64,000 nt of DNA, from contig JALRME010000039.1 in the NCBI GenBank assembly GCA_026120035.1, positions 62,001 to 126,000 of the forward strand, given 5' to 3'. Position 1 is the stretch's first letter. Each line of letters starts with the position of its first letter. The stretch comes from Coleophoma eucalyptorum (Eukaryota; Ascomycota; Leotiomycetes; Helotiales; Dermateaceae). The notes under the pieces are model-generated. The model was not told the origin of the DNA, did no database searches, and saw nothing but the letters and a program-made list of their open reading frames with translations. Positions 35,164 through 47,929 of the stretch are shown in pieces. The translations under genes were made by a program, and so were the position numbers.

Positions 35164-36014
35164 GTGGTACGGTTTAGTATTCTATATTGCTCAATATCTG
35201 TCTATTTAGGCAAAATGCTCAAACTTAACTTTGAGCTTGGACTACACCCTGAAGTCCGAATTAAGCGACGAGGTGTAGCAAGGTACATACGTCCGTTTTA
35301 TATCGTAAATGCAGTAGAGCTATCTTGAAAAGGTCTCTTTAACCGTGTTCATCCCAAGACCACCAAATCAGCCAAGGTAGATGCTCATTTGTGCAGTATT
35401 GAATATCCGTCTTGGAAGTCAGCCTCGTAACAAGCCTCTTGGCATCTGAGACCACAAGCAACCACAGCTCTTCAGATATCGACCCCCAGTGTGCCCCCAC
35501 CACCCGAGGATGGTCCCACCTGGAGATATGCCAATCTATCCAGCTGCGCACCCGTTGATCTAACAGGCGTTTACCCCGCTCATCGTCCACAGCTCTCGTC
35601 TCCCATTTCGGTTAAATTTCTGGCATCCCTTCCCCGGACTGCGGGGCATGGGGGATCTACTGGAGCCAAGCCGCATCAGGTTCAAGGTAAACGGAATTTC
35701 AGCATGACCTGTCTGGCAACCGTAGACCAGGATCCTATGGTGTCATTCCAGGATCTGTGTTTGACCAAGACATTGGCTGTAGCTGGCTCATGTCACAGGT
35801 GCGATATCTTCATTCAGTAAAGCTTATGTCTTGCTGGAAGGGATCAGCTCTGGAGCGTTTGACAGCTACATCAATGAACTGCACCTTCACCACGAACTTC
35901 TTTCGAACTGTTTCTGTGCTATTGAAGCTCGTTCTGGTGTCGACACTCGTCTCAGGAATTCCTCATACAGCTATAGTTGATATCTCCAATTCGTAGCCTA
36001 TCGAAATCGGCAAG
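35164..36014. other. Intergenic region holding a gene remnant
   Basis: About 850 bases between the DUF2264 gene and the transporter. The right half carries a frameshifted coding-like stretch, described separately. A minus-strand ORF at 35339-35590 has some coding character but begins at GTG with a stop just upstream. Confidence 0.4.
35703..35980 (+). pseudogene. Frameshifted fragment of an unidentified gene
   Basis: After an acceptor-like TTTCAG, the plus strand reads HDLSGNRRPGSYGVIPGSVF and then DQDIGCSWLMSQVRYLHS, to about 35817. There the sensible frame moves by one base, and the next frame reads SKAYVLLEGISSGAFDSYIN and then ELHLHHELLSNCFCAIEARS, ending at TGA 35980. Each part alone looks coding and together they suggest one damaged C-terminal domain. 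The intervening bases are too few for an intron. I do not recognise the family. A sequencing error or chance are alternatives. Confidence 0.35.
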
Positions 36015-38925
<2,911 letters not shown>

Positions 38926-39798
38926 CAAGTTGGATTATGGTGGATACTAGAATGCAAATGCGGAGGTTAATTGTTTTCAGGGTTGTTGTGTAATCGGAGT
39001 AGATTATCAAGGATAGCTTATTGTTTGAAGAAAGTCGTGACGCAAAGACTTTCATGTTGACGTGACTACCGTGAATTTTCTGGTGCAGAAACAATACATA
39101 CCTTACCTACACAGGTGCATGTTCAAACTCGGTTGATCATTATCATAACCATTGAATGGCTTCAATATCAAATCTATCTCTAATTCCTAAATTTATCCAC
39201 TGCAAGAACAAATTATTCTACTTTGGGAAACTTTGAGTATTTCCCATAGCCGGAAATTGTAATCATTGATAGGGCAACTCAGCGCATTTTTAGACATCCC
39301 AGCATTAAAACCTTCTTTGAAAGTTCGAGTAGCTCCTGAGTCCTCTCGCTCTTAGGTAAGCTTGCGTACAATATATTACTTTATCTAGGCGCAGTAAGCA
39401 TAGGAGAACGATCTACACTGCTGCAAATTATTGAAGTCGCTTATCCAATGTCGCTCCTCGATTTCGGTCTCGGTCTCGGTTTCGCTTATTCTAAGCGCTA
39501 CAGCTGGCCGAAGTTTCGCTCTCGCTGGATTCTGGTGGGCTTCCGAGATATCGGTGTCGCTATCGCTAATAATGTGACGATCTGCAGATTCTTTGGTATG
39601 GACAGGAACAGATGTCTTAATATATATAGAAGGAAGTCTGGCCCCTCTTGTTCAACCATTCTCCTCAGACATCAAAGCTTCAAACACCTCCAAGACCATA
39701 ATACCTCACTCAATTTCGTTCTCGAATTGACAACCATTTCCTGTCCGATTATCGCAGCAAATACTACAATACTTCCCTCCCACCTCAACATCAACAAT
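38926..39798. other. Intergenic region with a CGGTCT-rich patch
   Basis: About 870 bases between two plus-strand genes. An ORF at 39448 starts with a repetitive TCGGTCTCGGTCTCGGTT tract (about 39463-39480) and reads through the downstream leader; it is not judged to be a gene. The final 150 bases are CT/CA-rich and look like the 5' leader of the next gene. Confidence 0.4.
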
Positions 39799-40285
39799 AT
39801 GGGATTGATCTCTAAAGCCATGCTTATCGGTGGAGCTTGTTACGTCGTGAATAAGATCAAGGAGTGAGTCTTTAAATCCTCAAGTACTATGAGAACGATC
39901 ACTAACATTATTAAGTTCCGACGAGAAGCGGGAGAATAGAAAGGCCATGGATGCGGCGCAGCAGTATACACAAGGCTATCCATCTCCATACCCACAATAC
40001 AACTCTCATCCACACGGAAACCAATATCCAGCTGCATATCCACAACAAGAATCCAACTCCTATCCACACGGAAACCAATATCCAGCTGCATACCCACAAC
40101 AAGAATACAACTCCTATCCAAATGCAAACCAGTGCCCGCCCCCATACCGTCAACAGCAACATAACGGTCATTCAAACGGATACCCATTCTCAGCTCAACA
40201 AGTCAGAGAGGCGCCACGAAGCTTTCAGGAGGCGCGGTCTGCTTGGTCTTCATCTGCAATAGATAGCAAGCCAGGAAAGCAGTAG
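39799..40285 (+). CDS. Small Tyr/Pro/Gln-rich repeat protein
   Basis: Not recognised as a named family. Two exons (39799-39863, 39916-40285; donor GTGAGT, branch CTAAC, acceptor TTAAG) give 144 aa. A short hydrophobic N-terminal helix (MGLISKAMLIGGACYVVNKI) is followed by a basic segment (KRENRKAMDAAQQY). Then come three 18-residue repeats built on NSYPHGNQYPAAYPQQE, a Gln/His-rich stretch and a Ser-rich tail. The layout, one membrane helix plus a PY/Q-rich disordered tail, resembles small fungal proteins linked to membrane stress, but this is only an analogy. Confidence 0.65.
40001..40162 (+). repeat. 54-bp in-frame tandem repeat, three copies
   Basis: Units begin at about 40001, 40055 and 40109 with a strict 54-base period (18 codons). 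The first two are nearly identical; the third is diverged (NSYPNANQCPPPYRQQQ). Differences in the first two copies are mostly single transitions. The period keeps the reading frame of the host gene. Confidence 0.85.
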
Positions 40286-40583
40286 GGCAAGGCAGGTGTT
40301 TCGGAACGTTTTGTTATGTGTAACTAGTGGTGTGGGCATCATCGTTTGGTGTTTGGGCTTTGGACGGTTTGGCGGTGATTCTTGGTCCTTGGGAATCCGG
40401 TTTACGATATCTTTGGGAATTAAATTAAAATCCTAGACCGTGGTATAGAGACGTTCGGATAGAAGTCAAAATTTTGCCGCAGATTTCGTATCCGTCCTAT
40501 TACCGCATGCTTCCAGTGCAGATTGAACTGGGCGAATCCGAAGTTCACTACTGATCAAACAGCTCAGACTCTGCCAAGTAACT

Positions 40584-41875
40584 TCAGGGGCCCGGCGGCG
40601 GTGCAGCCCTCGACGCATACAATGCAAGCTTCGCCAATGGCCAAGACATTGCCCACTGCCAGACCTCTGGGAGGATGCTTTGGATGCCAAAAACCTCACG
40701 TTCTGCAATGCCTCGCATCCACCAAACGCCATCAGCAGCTTTGATGAGAGAGAAATAGTGTGCAAGGATCACTAAAGCTCGAGGATTGTGCTCTTTTATT
40801 CTGTCGACGAACACATGTTCAGTCAAGACAGGAAAGCTATAAAGAATACGACGCAATACATATGCGTTCTCATTTTGTTCAATATAGTGTAGAATGCAGC
40901 CAATATGGCTAAGGGCAAGTTCATAAGCTTTTTGGCTTTCTTCGTCTATTTCTTCATTAGGAGCTCGCCATTTTAGCAGGGTTTCGAACGGTTGGCGGTA
41001 ATGTTCTTTTTGTGCTTCTAGCCTGAATTCGATCATATTTGGCTTCGCAGAGACGACACGGTGTACCATGCTGTCGCGTGCTAGAAGGGGAAGTCCTTTT
41101 CTATACACAGGAACACTGCCCCTTAAGAGGTAGAAAACTTGTAGTGGAGGAGAATATCTCGTGACTACATTATTTTGCAGAAGAACAAAGATTGGTAACG
41201 AAACAAGAGTATTTGCAATGCAGACTGCCTCGGCATTCTCAGAGCTTATGTCGTTGAGGGCAATTCGATGCTGCTTTATAGCTGCGTTGAAGTACAGTCG
41301 ATGTGTGTCAGCCATATCCTCGCGATCAGGCTCGATTTTTGTAATGTGCAGGGCAGCTATAGATATTATCATATTTAAGAGGAAATTGTGCTTGAATCCA
41401 AGCTTTGGCGCAGTTTCCGTCCACATGGAATAGACGCCTTCGTCATGAACAGAAAGAAAGTCCTTGGTGACCGTTTGCGTTGCAAAGTGATGCACGAGCT
41501 TCATCTCTAGCAGACGCCGTTCACTGGACTCAATAGAGAGTGCACTCTCGAAATCCTGGAAGGCTGGGTAAGGTGCCGGTGGTGAGGGCGATTGCTTTGG
41601 CAGTACTGAAGGTGACACTTCAGTATCCTCATGTAAAAGCTTCCGCTTTTTCTCAACGCTATATTCGCAATCTATGTCACGGCGCAAGCATGCAGCACAT
41701 GATGGGCGAGCTTCATCACACTGCTCATCATCAGAGACGGTTGGTTATCGAACTGGCATGCCAAGCCATGCATGATAAGATTGGAACATACCTTGACTTT
41801 CCGAAGTTTGCACATCTTGCAGCCACCCTTTGATTTGTTGTGAGGCCTCAACGCTCTTCCATGGTGGTCTGCCAT
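40584..41875 (-). CDS. Zn(II)2Cys6 transcription factor
   Basis: Fungal binuclear-zinc regulator. Two exons (41875-41792, 41720-40584) give 406 aa. The intron splits the zinc cluster between its second and third cysteines: GGCKMCKLRKVK joins CDEARPSCAACLRRDIDCEY, restoring the six-cysteine pattern C-x2-C-x6-C-x6-C-x2-C-x6-C. The rest is the usual helical fungal regulatory domain (SERRLLEMKLVHHFATQTV, MIISIAALHI, HPRALVILAHYF-like segment NPRALVILAHYFSLIKAADG, WWMRGIAEREVFGI). It sits next to a co-oriented medium-chain reductase and about 1.6 kb from the sugar transporter, either of which could be a target; that is inference. Confidence 0.88.
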
Positions 41876-42418
41876 CTTGCTATTATATAATCCTGGCCTT
41901 CGCTCAATAATATCAAGATGTTAACAGGATGGCAGCAAATTCATCTTCAGAGCGGGAAAGATTAAAACAGAATAAGGCTTTGATATATTATCCGAAGATA
42001 TAACTGTTACCCGCGGTTCGGAGGTTTGTCAGACGCGTCAGAGCTCGACCGACTCTCCTCAACGCCACGCGATAAAGGCGGTGTATGCTACAAGTCATGT
42101 GACTATATTATACTCCAATCTTGACACACATATAAGTCAAGGAATATCCGTTTTTTAAGCTGGATAGTCGTATGGAACCCGAAGTATGATATCAAAAATA
42201 ACAAAATACTTATGGTGGTCGGTTAAACAATCATTTGAACCGTTGTGTTTTACCATATTCATTATCAAGAAATATCATATCAGAGACTCATCGCTAGATG
42301 ATGTTTTAACGAAATCAGTAGAATAAGGAAAGTTCATTAGCTATCTTTTATAAGTTGCTACTGAAATTCGATTATCAACTCCACAGAAGCTCTGAGCCAT
42401 GTACCTGGTTCTCTTCCT
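41876..42418. promoter_or_regulatory. AT-rich spacer upstream of the Zn2Cys6 gene
   Basis: About 540 bases between two minus-strand genes. No coding signal. It should contain the regulator's promoter and the reductase 3' UTR. Confidence 0.4.
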
Positions 42419-43695
42419 TTACTCAGATATTTTCCAAACCAATCTTTCGCCGCTAACTTCCTTTCTCCTTAACATATTCATAGCAGCTTGCGCTCTGTCA
42501 AGAAGGGTCTCTCCTTCTACAATCTTGATATTGTTGGGCTTCACAATTCCTTCCGCCAACAAAGTTGGCATAATCTCTGGTTGCAATTTCTCCTTGAAAA
42601 ACACGTCCTTGTGAAATCGTCAGTACAGTATTCACAAATACGCTTTGTTAAAGACGATGATAAACAAATCTCCATGCTAATTAAAGCATAAGAAGTGTAC
42701 AGGTTCACATAAAAGAGGATAATAAGGTAATCGAAGCCAGAACATACCTGAAGATAGAAATGTGTCCGCACTCCTCTAACCACAACACCATCCTTCCAAT
42801 CGGCGGCTGCAGAGACATCCATCTCATAAACAGGCTTATCATATTCGGTCGCATCCTGGATGATGACAGGCAAGAGAATAGCAGCTTTGTTTCCCTTTGC
42901 AACGATCTTCGAAATTGGCGTTAAACTTCCATACTTGGATCCAATGCAATCCAGTACATATGGCACGTGTCCATCAGCAGCCTTCAGAATAGATTCCACT
43001 ACATCCGAATTTCTGTAATCAAAGACGTGCTTCGCGCCAAACGATTGCAGGAGTTTATGATGTTGAGTAGATGAGGTGGCAAGTAAATTGGTATATCCCC
43101 AATGTCGGAGAATCTGGAGGGCGAATTGCCCCACAGATGAGGAGCCACCCCAGATTAAAATAGGAGAATCTGCGTTCTCTGGATGGTAATTTTGAGGAAT
43201 TGGCCATGGGAGTGGGAGTTCTAGATCTTTGGTTATAGAATGAAAACAGGTTACAAAGTTGTTGGGCAGTGTAACAGCTTCTTGTGGTGTACAGTTTGCG
43301 GGAACCTGGGAGGTCACATTAGTTAAAAAGAAACAACCAGGAATAAGAAGATAATTTACCTTTCCAAATAAATATTCTGGTGCCGTAACAAACTCTTGGT
43401 GAGCCTTCTCCTTCTGCTCCCTCCAGCAGAATCCAAAGACTGAATCACCAACTTTCAATCCCTTAACTTCTGGACCAATTTCCACAACAGTCCCAGCTAC
43501 ACCATCACCGAGTACTTGTGGATGGGTGACCAATAATCCGCCATCATTCTGGTGTAAATCCAATGGGGTTGATGCAGTCCAGTTGACACGGACACGAACC
43601 TCGCCTGGACCTGGAGTAACAGTTGGAACTTGTCTCGTCTCCAGTAGACCTCGAATTGCGGCAGTAACCACGGCTGTGTGCTGTTTTTGACTCAT
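42419..43695 (-). CDS. Medium-chain dehydrogenase/reductase, zinc-independent enoyl-reductase (ToxD-like) type
   Basis: NAD(P)H-dependent oxidoreductase of the MDR superfamily. Three exons (43695-43360, 43305-42748, 42607-42419) give 360 aa. The GroES-like N-terminal domain shows TPGPGEVRVRVNWTASTPLD, HPQVLGDGVAGTVVEIGPEV and VGDSVFGF. The Rossmann part shows SPILIWGGSSSVGQFALQIL and FGAKHVFDYRNSD, the nucleotide-binding loop having GGSSSVG instead of GxGxxG, usual for this group. The last exon (DVFFKEKLQPEIMPTLLAEG) closes the family's C-terminus. No structural-zinc cysteine quartet is present. Such enzymes act in polyketide tailoring or general detoxification; the substrate is unknown. Confidence 0.87.
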
Positions 43696-45194
43696 GTTGG
43701 ATATAAACTTGATTAGTTAGGAGCTTTTATAAGTCTACGATTGACCAGAGTAGTTTGAAACCGAAGATGAGATGTAAAGTATAATAATAAAAGAAGAGGA
43801 AGGATTTGAAAAGAACCCATCTTTATACTTATCAGACTGACTTACTTCAGACTATTTCTATCTTGCTTTCTCATTCTATGATGCAAAACGTCAAGAGCAA
43901 GCCATCTTAGTAATAACAAGGCGCATCCGCTTCTTACCGTCCTTGACACGTGATATATCCAACTTCTTTGCCGCCTCGATTCGGATAAGCCGCACGGGAG
44001 CGAAAAAAAGCGAAACATCGGCTTTGAAATGGCGTCAAAGCATGGGCATCTTTGGCTTACACGTCATTTCTCATCTTGAGAGACATAGGAAAGGTGTAAG
44101 GGCGATAGCCGGAAGAGAATAACTCAAGCAGCTCGCTTGTCTGTCGGCCTTTCCGAGCGCAAGCAATTATTTGATGAGATTGAATTTATTTATCATCAGT
44201 ACGTGTTAGCACCGAAACTGCTGGAAGAATTGTGGTGGTATTCTTAATTGCTATACTTGATCAAGAAATTCCAGAACCTGAGTTACTCTTTAGTAGATAT
44301 CAATAAGTTAGTGGCTAAACCTCAAGAGTCTTCATCCCGCCACTATATCTTCCTATATTCTTTTCTCTAGAAGTGGTGGCTTATGATAGCACAAAGTTCT
44401 TAGAGATAGTCCGCTACCATCTTATTATCCGTCGTTATTTTGCATTGCATATTGGAATGCTTCACTATAGCTGTGTCGAATACAAATTCCTGTCCTTAAG
44501 CTTAATACTTGGTCTTTTTCGTTCGGAAGATCATGCAGGCAAGTATTGTTCTCGATTAGTAAGATTATCTAAGATACATACTATATTACTGTTGACTGAG
44601 TGAATGACTAAGTCTGTTTGAGGACTGCTGCGTGGAGAGTAACCTGGCATAAATTAACACGGTCCGCAGATCTTGACGCGAACTAATACGTTCAGCGGCT
44701 GAAGGCAGCATCCGAAAGTGAAGCATTGGCCAATGGTGTCGCTCAGCGATACCGAAACCGGGACCGAGAGCGAAGTTGTGCTGTGCCTCAACCATGCGGC
44801 ACAGCACTTGCAAATCAGACTCGCTACGCATTCTCATCACCGCTGTTCAAAAGCGCCTTGCAGATATTGACGTATACAGCTTTCTTTCAGCCTGGCATTG
44901 ATCTGCGTTTTTTTAAGTATGTGTTCGCTTTGCAGCACTGCTCTGTGGGCGAAGCTCACTCGGTCTCGGTTGACCCACCGAAATTATTATCTTTCAGCTG
45001 TGGTGTAGGAAGTGAAATCTTGGTGGCTATGGCATTCATCGAAATATATAAGACTCGCAAAAGTTCTGCAAGTTCTGGAGCAGAAACAATCATACAAGGC
45101 AACATTCTCCAGCTTTCCAATTCATAACAAGCCACAATTCTCTTTAACAACACCATTTCTAGATATTCTTCAATCCCCATATAAAATCATAACG
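43696..45194. promoter_or_regulatory. Long divergent intergenic region
   Basis: About 1.5 kb between the reductase and the DUF7702-like gene. An ORF at 44726-45127 overlaps the leader of the next gene and lacks domain-like sequence. Nothing else is recognised. Confidence 0.4.
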
Positions 45195-46115
45195 ATGTTG
45201 CATAGCGAAGCTGGCCAGTTGGCTGCGGCAGAATTGGCGATTTACCTCATACTTATCCTTCCCGCAACCTTTAGCCTTTTCAAGCACTCTTGGCAAGGGG
45301 CCATGGGTTGGGGATACCTATTCGCCTTTTGCTCACTTCGAATCGTCGGCTCTGCTCTACAGTTGCGCGACGACTCTAATGGGGTTATAAGCACAAGCTC
45401 AAGTATCATTAGCGGTATTGGCTTATCACCACTGATACTTTCTTTCATTGGGATTTTGCACGAATCGTAAGTTGAGATTCTATTCATTCAAACTTCTTAA
45501 CGTTGAGCATCCACTAACTACCCTTTAGGAACAACTATATTCGTGGCTCAAAACCATTCCTATTAACAACTATACCCACTTTGATATTTCATATCACCGC
45601 TGTTGGTGCTATGGTTTTGATTATCATCGGTTACCAGTCAAATAAAGCCAATGGACCAGCACTCCAGAAAGTTGGATATATACTCTTCGTCATCATATTT
45701 TCCGCCGTAGTCTTTCTTACAGGCTTGTCATGGCGAATTACAAATATTGGCAATTCGCCCAAAAAGGTAAGCCTATATCTCACATTTTAAGTGCCCGTAC
45801 TAACCAGAGTAGCTTTTGTTAGCTGTAACTATTGCTCTACCTTTCCTTGGTGTCAGGGTTTTTTACTCTCTTGCCTCTGCTTTCGACAAAGAGATTAACG
45901 CTTATACTGGACCCATCGTCTACCGAATTTGTCTGGCAGTTCTGATGGAGTTTTTCATGGTTATTATTTTTGGCGGTTTCGGGGTAATGACAAGAAATAT
46001 TCGTGCTGAGGAACAACTCTATGTTGCTCCAGGTGAAGGCGGAAGCGAACACGGCGCCGAACTATTACCTCCAGGAGGAAATAGAAAGCGATGGCTTGAG
46101 GCCAGAAGAGTTTGA
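45195..46115 (+). CDS. Seven-helix fungal membrane protein (DUF7702-like)
   Basis: Three exons (45195-45466, 45529-45766, 45813-46115) give 270 aa with about seven hydrophobic segments: AAELAIYLILILPATFSLF, WGYLFAFCSLRIVGSALQL, SIISGIGLSPLILSFIGILH, IPTLIFHITAVGAMVLIIIG, VGYILFVIIFSAVVFLTGL, LLLAVTIALPFLGVRVFYSL and ICLAVLMEFFMVIIFGGFGV. The C-terminus is a short cytosolic-looking tail (LLPPGGNRKRW). The pattern matches a fungal-specific seven-helix family with no known activity. All introns preserve phase. It is the last ordinary gene before the transposon-bounded segment to its right. Confidence 0.8.
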
Positions 46116-46503
46116 TTTATGAAGGCGGCATGGTAGAGGCACCTTGAAAGCAGTTTGAATTATCTCATACAGAATATGTCTTGGCATCTCGTAATATATT
46201 TTATTGCATGTGAATTCAGAAAATGTCTTTCATCTACATCATCTGGTCGGTGTCACGGTTAGTGCTAACCGCCATCGAGCAACCTTCCAGAAATACAGCT
46301 TCAAATTTTCCGTCCTAGTGGTAGAAGTATGCATACATTTGGTATATTTTCGACAGCTCCTAGATGATATATTTGTTATATCAGTCCATTGAGGCTGTAT
46401 GGGCGTCGGACTAGGTAGTTATTTACCAAGCCATGCCATGTGATCAAACGGACACATGACTCTCCCAACTCTGGTGGCTTGCCGATTTCATGGTTGCTTT
46501 GTA

Positions 46504-46545
46504 ACGTCCATCTCTGTGTGCCGAAAAACCGGTGTGCCGAAAAAA
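46504..46545 (+). repeat. Left terminal inverted repeat
   Basis: Starts ACGTCCATCTCTGTGTGCCG and contains GTGTGCCGAAAAA twice, separated by CC/G. It matches the reverse complement of the right end at about 36 of 41 positions with one single-base gap. The visible differences are transitions. Confidence 0.7.
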
Positions 46546-46709
46546 TTATGGTTCGAGGTCTCAAACTTTCACCATAGATACATATAAAGCTAGAATCTGT
46601 TTGCTATTGTTCTTTAGCTATATCTCTATAAGGGCTTGACTTATAGTTAGAAATATTAAAGTTTGGGTATACTGTCGATTGTTCTATTGAGAGCGTCAAA
46701 AGCTACAAC

Positions 46710-46988
46710 TGTAAGAACCTGACCTGCTCAGAATAGACAATTGGATAATCCAGACATATGTCATATGACCCCAAGAACAGTATAATAAGCGAGTATAAGT
46801 ACAGTCGGAGGGGTTTCGGACCTAGGAAGCATATAAAGGAGGTATAACATAGAATTTGATTTCTTTTCTTCTGTTTCTTCTTATCTTTTTTGTATCCTTC
46901 ATACGAGACCTATAGGATTCAGTCAATATAAGGTTGTTATACTCTCAAACACCTCTATCCTACTATTGATCAAACCTGTGTCCTTACA
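46710..46988 (+). mobile_element. Solo-LTR-like copy A
   Basis: Begins TGTAAGAACC and ends CCTTACA, the TG...CA form of an LTR. About 270 bp align with copy B at 52370-52641 (shared blocks GGAGGGGTTTCGGACC, AGGAAGCATATAA, ATACGAGACCTATAGG, TCAATATAAGG, CCTCTATCCT). Copy A is more AT-rich, with changes such as C to T and G to A relative to B, compatible with repeat-induced point mutation. No internal retroelement genes are next to it. Confidence 0.7.
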
Positions 46989-47929
46989 CCGGGGATGTTA
47001 AGACTACGAAGAGTCAAGGCTTTACTTTAAGATGAACCTCTTTCTAATTTAATACTGGCTAGGTTTATCTATTGACTTCACGACTCGATTCGTAGGTTCG
47101 AATGAAAAGCTAGTCACATTTAGTATAAACTAAAATACCAAAGACTTCGTCTTTTTCGTTAATGAAAGAAAATAAGTAATATCCTTAGAGCGCATTAGTA
47201 TTAATGATACTTGCTAATAATATTTGATGTATTTGCAAAATATTCTATAACGTATTTTCCAATGAACTACTATCCTAATCGAGTCACCACCTTAAAACAC
47301 CAAACGTGTCAATCTATAGTGCAAGACAGAAATTAAAAGTTAGATATCAAAAAGCTTTTAATTTAGGCGCAAACCACGTCAATTATATGGGAAGTACAGA
47401 AGCCGTAATGATTATCTTAATAGCAACTAGCCCTGCTTACAGCCGAGATAGGTTTTGATGGTTCATATCTCTCTCGCAGACGAACGAGGGAGGAATGCGA
47501 GCAACAAAAGTTGGGGATCGCATACGAGGCTGGAGCCTGGGACGTGCTATGCCGAATAAAGATTAGTTAGCACGTGCCGATTGGTCTCGCCGATAACCGC
47601 CGCTTAGCGCCGACCACTTGAGTACTTGAGTAATCCGGAGCTCAATTTGCAGAGGACCAGAAAGAGCAAACGATCACGTGTTCAAGTATTCAATCTTCTT
47701 GTTCTAATTCTGGCCTTCGGCACTATATTTCTAAGCGTCAAAGTAAGTTGATCCCTCTTTTATACCTCAAAATATCTCCTAGTGAACAATATCCCGTACT
47801 AAAGACTAGTGTAGGACTGTCCATTCGGGTTTAGTTCGGCAGATCAATGAGTGGCTCGACCTTCTGGGGCCAAGATTTCAACGTCCGTCAGCTTGGAGAG
47901 CCCAGGCTTGTGCGAGACACTCAGAGATT
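46989..47929. other. AT-rich spacer and NLR promoter region
   Basis: About 940 bases. The left half is AT-rich and looks like decayed repeat. The right half (from about 47440) is richer in GC and contains the NLR leader; an upstream ATG at 47847 opens a different frame overlapping the NLR start. Confidence 0.4.

Noticed and set aside
39448..39867. ORF of 139 codons overlapping the repeat protein's first exon
   Set aside because: Built partly on a TCGGTC repeat and unlike any domain; the other frame has a clean start, splice site and continuing exon.
44726..45127. 133-codon ORF upstream of the DUF7702-like gene
   Set aside because: No recognisable domain, overlaps the likely leader, and composition is not coding-like.
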